A stretch of DNA of 35,887 nucleotides. Origin: Limisphaerales bacterium (lineage in GTDB: Bacteria; Verrucomicrobiota; Verrucomicrobiia; Limisphaerales; UBA11358). This document shows positions 31,072 to 35,887 of the stretch, piece after piece (position 1 is the first letter of the stretch; the number at the start of each line of letters is the position of its first letter). The notes below the pieces were generated by a model. The model had not been told where the DNA came from and ran no database searches. It saw nothing but the letters and a program-made list of their open reading frames with translations. Made by a program: the position numbers and the translations under genes. Location of the stretch: the NCBI GenBank assembly GCA_003134375.1, contig PLAY01000066.1, positions 1 to 35,887 of the forward strand, given 5' to 3'.

Positions 31072-32808
31072 TTATTTCCGCTCGCCGGGTTCGCGGACCT
31101 TGAGGATTTGATCCACCTTGACGTTGGTCAGTTCCTGGGCCTGTTTGCTCGGCCATAGGATTTCGATGCGGTCCACAGTCGTCGCCTTGCCCAGGCCAAA
31201 GTGCAGGCGGCGGTCGCTTTGCATGAGAAAGCCGAACGCGCAGCGCGATTCGCCGAAATACGTCTTGCCGCCAGCGGTCACCTTCACTTTCGCGCCGAAG
31301 CCGTCGCGGTTGCTCTTCGTGCCTTCGAGATCGAGCGTAATCCAGTGGTTGCCGGATTTATCGCGGTTGTGCAGCAGAAAAGGCCGGTCGCCCATCGTGG
31401 TCACGATGATGTCCATGCGGCCGTCGTTGTCGTAATCCGCCACCGCGCTTCCGCGGGCGCGGATCTTGGTGGTGAAATACGCGCCGCCCTTGGCTGCCGC
31501 GTCCGTGAAAGTGCCGTCACCGCGGTTTTCCAAAAGCAAACTTTCCCAGCCGACGAGGTAATGCGGGTCGCCGTTGGCGATGAAGATGTCGAGCTTGCCG
31601 CTGTTGTCGAAGTCGAGGAAGCAGCCGCCCCAGCCGACGAACTGCGCGGTCAGCGAGCCGAGGCCCGACGCCATCATGCGGTCGTCATAAACCCCGTTGG
31701 TCGTGCCCATGTAAAGCGAACCGTATCCGAGGCGCGTCACGAGAATGTCTTCCATGCCATCGCCGTTGCAATCGCCGATGGTGGCGGCCATGGAACCGGC
31801 GGCCTCGCCCATCGCGTTGAAGGCCACGCCGGCCTGGAGCGCAACGTCCTTGAAATGCCCCTTGCCGTCGTTGAGCAGCAGCAGGTTCGGCGTGCCGTCG
31901 TTGGAAATGTAAAGGTCCGGCGCACCGTCGCCGTTGTAGTCGTACACGGCCACGGACATCGCCCGGTGCCCGGGAATTTCAATGCCGGACGCCTTGCTGA
32001 CGTCCTCGAACGTGCCGTCGCCGCGGTTGTGGTAGAGTTTGTTGAATTGCGGTTTGTAGGAAAGCGGGCCGGGATAAGCGTCGGGGTTGTAGTAAAGTTG
32101 ATAGTTCGGATCGAAGGTGAGGTAGTTCGCGACAAAAAGGTCGAGATTGCCGTCATTGTCCGCGTCCAACCAGACCGCGCCGAGGCCCGTGCCACCGAGG
32201 TTGGCAACCCCGGCCTTTTCTGTGACGTCCTCGAACGTCCCGTCGCCGCGATTGTGGAAAAGATAGGAGCGCCCCACGCCAACGACATAAAGGTCGGTAT
32301 GGCCGTCATTGTCGTAATCGGCGGCGACGGCGGCGGTGCAATAACCCAAGCCGCCCATGCCACCCAAGCCGGCTTTTTTCGTGACGTCCTCGAACGTGCC
32401 ATCGCCGCGATTACGATAAAGACGCGGTCCTTCGCAGGGTGTGCCGGGCACATGATGCGTGACACCGTCGAGCGGACCGGAATTCACCAGGAACAAATCC
32501 ATCAGCCCGTCACCGTCGTAATCCAGCCAGCACCCACCCGCGCCGTTCGATTCGAGGATGTTCGCAATTTTTGTATCGCAGAACTGGTGGACGAAATTGA
32601 TGCCCGCCTTGGCGGTGACATCCTCGAACAAATCATTTGGTCCGGCAGGGATCGGCGGAGTGACGGCCAGCGCCGGCACCAATGGGCGCGGTGCGCCGGC
32701 GATGGGTTTGGCGAGCTGTCGTTTGATGGCGATGGCGGCCAGCGCCAAAACCAGACCAACCGCGATGACGGCGGCGAACCTGCATAAATAACATTTGGGG
32801 TTGTTCAT
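31072..32808 (-). CDS. Membrane-anchored FG-GAP/ASPIC-UnbV (CRTAC1-type) protein, first gene of the operon
   Basis: The 578-residue protein has an N-terminal anchor (FAAVIAVGLVLALAAIAI, about 11-28). FG-GAP calcium loops follow: DYDGDGLMD, DYDNDGHTD, DADNDGNLD, DYNGDGAPD, DCNGDGMED, DFDNSGKLD and DYDNDGRMD, each usually followed by an NRGDGTFEDVT-type strand. The end is an ASPIC/UnbV domain (GNHWITLDLEGTKSNRDGFG, GLGKATTVDRIEILWPS). It is the most upstream gene of the minus-strand operon running to 22385, followed after 2 nt by the propeller lipoprotein. It is more distant from the two other FG-GAP proteins in this window than they are from each other. No Shine-Dalgarno is seen before the ATG. 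Function unknown; an extracytoplasmic binding or scaffold role is likely. Confidence 0.92.
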   Translation of the reverse strand: MNNPKCYLCRFAAVIAVGLVLALAAIAIKRQLAKPIAGAPRPLVPALAVTPPIPAGPNDLFEDVTAKAGINFVHQFCDTKIANILESNGAGGCWLDYDGDGLMDLFLVNSGPLDGVTHHVPGTPCEGPRLYRNRGDGTFEDVTKKAGLGGMGGLGYCTAAVAADYDNDGHTDLYVVGVGRSYLFHNRGDGTFEDVTEKAGVANLGGTGLGAVWLDADNDGNLDLFVANYLTFDPNYQLYYNPDAYPGPLSYKPQFNKLYHNRGDGTFEDVSKASGIEIPGHRAMSVAVYDYNGDGAPDLYISNDGTPNLLLLNDGKGHFKDVALQAGVAFNAMGEAAGSMAATIGDCNGDGMEDILVTRLGYGSLYMGTTNGVYDDRMMASGLGSLTAQFVGWGGCFLDFDNSGKLDIFIANGDPHYLVGWESLLLENRGDGTFTDAAAKGGAYFTTKIRARGSAVADYDNDGRMDIIVTTMGDRPFLLHNRDKSGNHWITLDLEGTKSNRDGFGAKVKVTAGGKTYFGESRCAFGFLMQSDRRLHFGLGKATTVDRIEILWPSKQAQELTNVKVDQILKVREPGERK

Positions 32809-33091
32809 AAAAAAGTCATGCGCTGGCGGACGTGGCTGCCGGTCGGGCGTCGTGGGAGAAAGGCATCTGATTTGCCATCAACAACGACTATGAGTTAGCT
32901 TTATATTGTCATTAGTGCTGCTTGGAGTCGGCCTGTTGATTAAATTACTATATTATCATTTACTGCCAAATCGTTCTGGGATGGGCGGTTTGCTTTTGGG
33001 GATGAGTGGATAAAAGGCAGGGTGGCCTGGCCATCGGGCGGCACAAAGGAAGCTGGCTGCCTTGCGACGGGCGCATCTTGGCACCGCCATC

Positions 33092-33159
33092 GGAACGCCG
33101 GATTCATCCGGCCCGCCACACGCGCAGTTTGCCCCACTGCCGGATAAATCCGGCGTTCC
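33092..33159. repeat. 68-bp GGAACGCCGGAT palindromic element, copy 2 (intergenic)
   Basis: Arms 33092-33114 and 33137-33159; same length and arm sequence as 23002-23069. Its minus-strand reading ERRIYPAV...RMNPAF matches the peptide of copy 1 (ERRIHAAV...RINPAF) in the same frame. Confidence 0.85.
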
Positions 33160-33219
33160 ACGCGGGCACGGCATCGTTGCCGGGTGATGGGGTCAAGGGC
33201 GTGTTGGCCAAATTATTTT

Positions 33220-33262
33220 GGAGACGGCGGAGCGCGGCTGTCTCCAGCCGCAGCAGGTTGGA
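33220..33262. repeat. Hairpin-rich stretch, probable dispersed repeat
   Basis: GGAGAC (33220-33225) is repeated inverted as GTCTCC (33240-33245), which is itself the loop of a GCGGCT/AGCCGC hairpin (33234-33251). Only one copy lies in this window, so its status as a repeat is a guess from its structure. Confidence 0.4.
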
Positions 33263-33554
33263 AAGCTTGGGAGCGTTTGGCTCGATTTCCCCGCGTTTTT
33301 TTGTTTCGTGCGTGCTGCGCCTGAGACTCCGATAAATCGCGAGCAGGCAGGCGCGCTCCGTCAGTGAGGCGGTTGCACAGATACAGTATTCCTTTGCCAT
33401 CCGTCGCGGACCAACGTGGATTGACGCGGGATTTCCGCATGCATGCCGGGGATTCTTCACCCGGCCACTCCCCGCCGCCCGCCACCGGGCAAGGAATGTG
33501 GGCATTTTGCCAAGAGTCGTGTAGTGACGGTTTCGCCGCCGGTTTAACGTGCCC

Positions 33555-34478
33555 ATGAGAATTGTGGAAGCAGCCAGTCAAAAACACTTGAACTCGACCG
33601 CCGCCAAACCAACCAACGGGAAAGAAGGCCTTGCGCTTCCGGAGACGGCCTTTGGCTGCCCGCGCGATTTTCTCAACAACCGCTTTGTGTATGCGGTGAT
33701 TTCGGCACGCGCCCACGGTTTGTCGCTGGGCGTGAACATGAGCCCGGACAAGCTGTGCAATTTTGACTGCCTCTATTGCGAGGTGGACCGCCGGAATCCG
33801 CCGCGGGAAACAAAGCTGGACGTGGACGCGATGGCCGCGGAGCTTCACAAAACGCTCGTGTTCGTGCTGGCGGGAAAATTGCATGACCGTCCGTTTTATT
33901 CCGCGCTGTCGGAGGAATTGTTCGCGCTGCGCCACGTGGCCTTGAGCGGCGATGGCGAACCGACCCTCGCGCCGAATTTTGCCCAAGCCGTCGAGTCCAT
34001 CGTGCATATCCGGGCACTGGGCGAATTTCCGTTTTTCAAAATCGTGCTGATTACGAATGCCACCGGGCTGGACCGGCCCCAGGTGCAGCAGGGGTTGAAA
34101 TATTTCACGAAGTCCGACGAAATTTGGGCGAAGCTGGACGGCGGCACGCAGGCGTTTTTCAACCGGGTGGACCGGTCGGGCGTGCCGCTGGAGAAAGTGC
34201 TGTCCAACATCCTGCTGGTGGCCCGCCAGCGCCCGGTAATCATCCAAAGCCTGTTCACGGCCGTCAACGGCGAAGAGCCGCTGTCCAAAGAAATCGAGGA
34301 ATACGCACATCGGCTCAAGGAATTGCGGGTGGCGGGCGCGGACATTCCCCTCGTGCAGATTTACTCCGCCACGCGGCCGATGTTTCACGCGGACTGCGGG
34401 CATCTGCCGCTGAAAACGCTTTCCCACATCGCGCATACCGTGCGTCACGTGTCCGGCCTCAAGGCGGAAGTGTTTTAA
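33555..34478 (+). CDS. Radical SAM protein, TYW1/COG0731-like
   Basis: The protein has 307 residues from the ATG at 33555; a GTG two codons upstream is also possible. The radical SAM motif is C68-NFD-C72-LY-C75 (CX3CX2C, preceded by SLGVNMSPDKLC). Further core pieces are VALSGDGEPTLAPNF, which contains the GGE-type SAM-binding motif as SGDGEPT, IVLITNATGLD, EIWAKLDGGTQAFFNRVDRS and VPLVQIYSATRP-like end IPLVQIYSATRP. This is the pattern of COG0731, which includes the archaeal/eukaryotic wyosine enzyme TYW1; bacterial members are of unknown function, and a tRNA role is not implied. It has no obvious operon partner. A CGCAGAGACGCCGAG-type repeat follows 28 bp after the stop. Confidence 0.9.
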   Translation: MRIVEAASQKHLNSTAAKPTNGKEGLALPETAFGCPRDFLNNRFVYAVISARAHGLSLGVNMSPDKLCNFDCLYCEVDRRNPPRETKLDVDAMAAELHKTLVFVLAGKLHDRPFYSALSEELFALRHVALSGDGEPTLAPNFAQAVESIVHIRALGEFPFFKIVLITNATGLDRPQVQQGLKYFTKSDEIWAKLDGGTQAFFNRVDRSGVPLEKVLSNILLVARQRPVIIQSLFTAVNGEEPLSKEIEEYAHRLKELRVAGADIPLVQIYSATRPMFHADCGHLPLKTLSHIAHTVRHVSGLKAEVF

Positions 34479-34505
34479 CCAGCCGCTTCGTCCTCGGAAT
34501 CATAT

Positions 34506-34560
34506 CAACGCCGAGACGCAGAGACGCCGAGAGCCGCGGGGCTTTTTCATTAACCACGGA
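34506..34560 (+). repeat. CGCAGAGACGCCGAG-type dispersed repeat, copy 2
   Basis: CAACGCCGAGACGCAGAGAC, then a hairpin AGCC-GCGG-GGCT (34532-34543), a T run and TTAACCACGGATGG. Related to 6159-6213 and again just after a plus-strand stop codon in the same orientation. Confidence 0.6.
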
Positions 34561-34718
34561 TGGACACGGATAGCCTGACCGATGAATGCCTTTTTGACCT
34601 TGACCCACCCATCCTCTGCTCATAGCGTCCCATTCCAGAGAAAGAATTAGTCAAAACCGACTCAATGTTTTCCGGCTTAATATCAACTTAGCATGAAAAG
34701 AGTCGTTGTAATTAAATA

Positions 34719-34725
34719 GTTAGGC
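34719..34725 (+). other. Integron recombination core (GTTAGGC): left edge of cassette 1, possibly attI
   Basis: GTTAGGC is identical to the core at the 3' end of the attC at 35257-35385, with the same orientation. Upstream there is no paired RYYYAAC box, and the sequence before it is AT-rich (GTAATTAAATA), as at some attI sites. No integrase gene lies to its left within the window. It could also be the scar of a deleted attC. Confidence 0.65.
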
Positions 34726-34752
34726 ATCGTGACATCGTGCGTCTTCATATCT

Positions 34753-35190
34753 ATGTTTAGTCCAATTGCGACACTGATTGTTGGTTTGATTGTTGCCTAC
34801 ATTGCGTGGCAGCAATGGCAGGTTGCTCATGCCAAACTGCGACTTGATTTGTTTGACCGACGCTACAAGGTTTATGATGCGACCAGACAATTTCTGGGTT
34901 GTATAATGCAAGCAGCGACATTTTCGGATTCACAGTTATTTACGTTTTATGCCGGAACTTCCGACGCGCAGTTTTTGTTTGATAAGGAGGTTGTGGATTA
35001 TCTTAAGCAGATAGCGCATCGGGCGATTGACATGAGATTGCAGAATAAGCTTTTTCAGCGTTTGCCAGATGGTGAGGAGCGTTCCGCTAAAATTGAGGCA
35101 GAGCATCAGCATCTTTTGTGGTTGACTCATCAGATCACCGACATGACCCTGACCTTCGCTCCTTATCTTGGTTTTTCTAATATACGATGA
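34753..35190 (+). CDS. Cassette 1 ORF: small membrane-anchored protein of unknown function
   Basis: From the ATG at 34753 the protein has 145 residues; an ATG at 34729 would add eight. A single N-terminal membrane segment (SPIATLIVGLIVAYIAWQQW, about 3-22) is followed by WQVAHAKLRLDLFDRRYKVYD, a juxtamembrane pattern seen in many short membrane-anchored proteins of unknown function in bacteria and cassettes. The rest is helical and cytoplasmic (VVDYLKQIAHRAIDMRLQNK, GEERSAKIEAEHQHLLWLTH). The orientation and position right after the recombination core are those of an integron cassette gene. Transcription would depend on a promoter upstream of the array. No ribosome binding site is seen. The AT-rich composition fits foreign origin. 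Confidence 0.82.
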   Translation: MFSPIATLIVGLIVAYIAWQQWQVAHAKLRLDLFDRRYKVYDATRQFLGCIMQAATFSDSQLFTFYAGTSDAQFLFDKEVVDYLKQIAHRAIDMRLQNKLFQRLPDGEERSAKIEAEHQHLLWLTHQITDMTLTFAPYLGFSNIR

Positions 35191-35256
35191 TATTTTCCAT
35201 TTTATATTCGTAAAAGCCATCATCAGACCTAAAAAGATTATGGTCCAAAAAACGAT

Positions 35257-35385
35257 GCCTAACAAGGGCGCTGCACCGCAACAGCCGGTATGCACTCCAC
35301 GTTCAATGATTTCGGTCATTATGACCGTCCTTTCTGCGCTCCACCACCGCCGCCACCGGCTGTGGGTGAGCTTGAGTTGTTAGGC
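35257..35385 (+). other. attC recombination site of cassette 1
   Basis: GCCTAAC (35257-35263) and GTTAGGC (35379-35385) are the outer boxes. Inside them GCTGCACC pairs with GGTGAGC with one unpaired extra base, as in a canonical L box, and ACAGCCGGT (35281-35289) pairs exactly with ACCGGCTGT (35355-35363). Unpaired spacers separate the pairs. The length is 129 bp and the loop contains a minor hairpin (GGTCATTATGACC). Folded as a single strand this is a textbook integron attC. Confidence 0.93.
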
Positions 35386-35399
35386 CACTTCGCGCCACA

Positions 35400-35861
35400 A
35401 TGAAAAGACAACCCAAAAAACAGTCAATTCTAACTGGTGTCGCTGGTGAGTATTTTGTTGCCGCCGAGTTGTCCCGGCGCGGTCACATAGCATCCATCAC
35501 CCTTCGCAATACACGAGGCATGGACATCCTAGCTACCAATCTGGACGCATCGCGCTCTATCACGATTCAGTGCAAAACAACACAAAAGTCTAGGAAGGCT
35601 TGGTTGCTTAACGAGAAGTGCGAGGATTTTTATTCGCCCAAGCATTTCTATGTTTTCGTTACGCTTGGTAGCGTTGATGAGCGCCCCAGTTACCATATCG
35701 TGCCAAGCCGCATCGTTGCCGAGCGAGTTAAGACAGGACACCGTAATTGGAAGCGGAAACGAAAACGCGAAGATGGTGAAGATGCAGGTGAGACGTCAGT
35801 GCGCCTTTTTTCAGACGCAGGCGACGAGTTTCTCGAAAGATGGGATTTATTAGGATTATGA
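35400..35861 (+). CDS. Cassette 2 ORF: PD-(D/E)XK nuclease-like protein
   Basis: The 153-residue protein begins 15 nt after the attC core. The N-terminal part shows the restriction-endonuclease-like order: GVAGEYFVAAELSRRGH (with E17), GMDILATN (with D42) and ITIQCKTT (Q57, K59), i.e. E...D...QXK, then WLLNEK, KHFYVFVTL and a polar, Arg/Lys-rich C-terminus. Proteins of this type occur often in gene cassettes and near defence genes; nuclease activity is inferred from the motif only. A homologue-free alternative is a nucleic-acid-binding protein with an inactive fold. No partner methyltransferase is visible. The stop lies 8 nt before the next attC box. Confidence 0.85.
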   Translation: MKRQPKKQSILTGVAGEYFVAAELSRRGHIASITLRNTRGMDILATNLDASRSITIQCKTTQKSRKAWLLNEKCEDFYSPKHFYVFVTLGSVDERPSYHIVPSRIVAERVKTGHRNWKRKRKREDGEDAGETSVRLFSDAGDEFLERWDLLGL

Positions 35862-35868
35862 ACCAGCC

Positions 35869-35887
35869 GTCTAACAAATCGCGAGGC
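35869..35887 (+). other. Start of the attC site of cassette 2 (cut by window end)
   Basis: GTCTAAC (35869-35875) fits the RYYYAAC outer box and follows the stop codon of the cassette 2 ORF by 7 nt, the usual spacing. The remainder of the site lies beyond the window, so pairing cannot be checked. Confidence 0.75.

Larger units (their letters stand above)
32809..33554. other. 746-bp gene-poor region between divergent genes
   Basis: No convincing gene. 32890-32970 is AT-rich and should hold the promoter of the minus-strand operon, but I cannot fix -35/-10 boxes. 33092-33159 is a palindromic element and 33220-33262 a hairpin-rich repeat-like stretch. The frames crossing 33104-33556 on the minus strand have no recognisable protein features. 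Confidence 0.5.
34720..35887 (+). mobile_element. Integron gene-cassette array (two cassettes, second one cut by window end)
   Basis: Cassette 1 spans 34720-35379 (ORF plus complete attC). Cassette 2 starts at 35380 and its attC begins at 35869. Both ORFs point the same way as the attC sites, begin close to the core (28 and 15 nt after it) and are less GC-rich than the rest of the window. No integrase was found, so this is either the edge of a chromosomal integron or a cassette cluster lacking intI. Confidence 0.88.

Noticed and set aside
31201..32787. 528-codon open frame on the plus strand
   Set aside because: A mirror of the FG-GAP repeats at 31072-32808; the repeating VVEVEE-type pattern reflects the opposite-strand calcium loops.
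33213..34448. 411-codon open frame on the minus strand
   Set aside because: Antisense to the TYW1-like radical SAM gene, which has an intact cluster motif; its other end is repeat-like DNA.
34479..34718. An integron integrase or a full attI left of the cassettes
   Set aside because: There is no reading frame with tyrosine-recombinase features and no clear pair of integrase-binding repeats; only the core at 34719 can be supported.
34936..35319. 127-codon open frame on the minus strand with a hydrophobic stretch
   Set aside because: It reads backwards through the attC and the cassette ORF; the AAPLLGI part is simply the complement of the attC box.

Overview
The window is bacterial chromosome, mostly GC-rich and densely coding. 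The gene content suggests a member of the Verrucomicrobiota (Pedosphaera/Limisphaerales-like): several FG-GAP/ASPIC-UnbV (CRTAC1-type) exported proteins, multiheme c-type cytochromes, LytS/LytR regulation, an EF-P paralogue, and many dispersed hairpin repeats between genes. This assignment is inference from gene style; there is no rRNA or other marker here.

Layout. 1-2235: a minus-strand unit with a promoter, a clear SAM-I riboswitch and its intrinsic terminator, two GGTAGGG-bounded palindromic elements, a threonine-synthase-like PLP enzyme and a partial AT-rich membrane protein. A divergent sigma70-type promoter serves smc (2401-6144). 6159-7014: a dispersed repeat and a 5'-truncated FG-GAP/UnbV relic. 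7011-10074: a radical SAM protein and an asparagine-synthetase-like protein, preceded by a tandem winged-helix regulator. Matching palindromes (core ACTTTGCAAAGT) lie in front of both the regulator and the enzyme pair. 10165-18671: FG-GAP/UnbV protein, a membrane/pentaheme cytochrome/TPR fusion, an outer-membrane barrel and a LytS/LytR pair, all on the minus strand. 18719-20626 is a divergent close paralogue of the first FG-GAP protein. 20782-21931: a four-helix membrane protein and an EF-P paralogue without the usual lysine tip. 22385-32808: an eight-gene minus-strand operon of exported proteins (FG-GAP/UnbV, propeller lipoprotein with one heme site, propeller/triheme protein, Reg_prop propeller, RidA-like, two periplasmic binding proteins, DUF3365-like heme lipoprotein). 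33555-34478: a TYW1/COG0731-like radical SAM protein. 34719 to the end: integron gene cassettes, with a complete canonical attC, two cassette ORFs and the start of a second attC; no integrase is visible.

Three things stand out. First, a SAM-I riboswitch controls a threonine-synthase-like gene, which is unexpected in its logic. Second, a family of palindromic elements repeatedly sits in frame at protein ends: upstream of three signal peptides and at the C-terminus of the cytochrome. This recalls the Rickettsia palindromic elements, and one pair of 68-bp copies even keeps the same peptide. Third, the window ends inside a cassette array.

The two cytochrome-rich loci probably serve envelope electron transfer or periplasmic oxidation, but no substrate can be read from the sequence.
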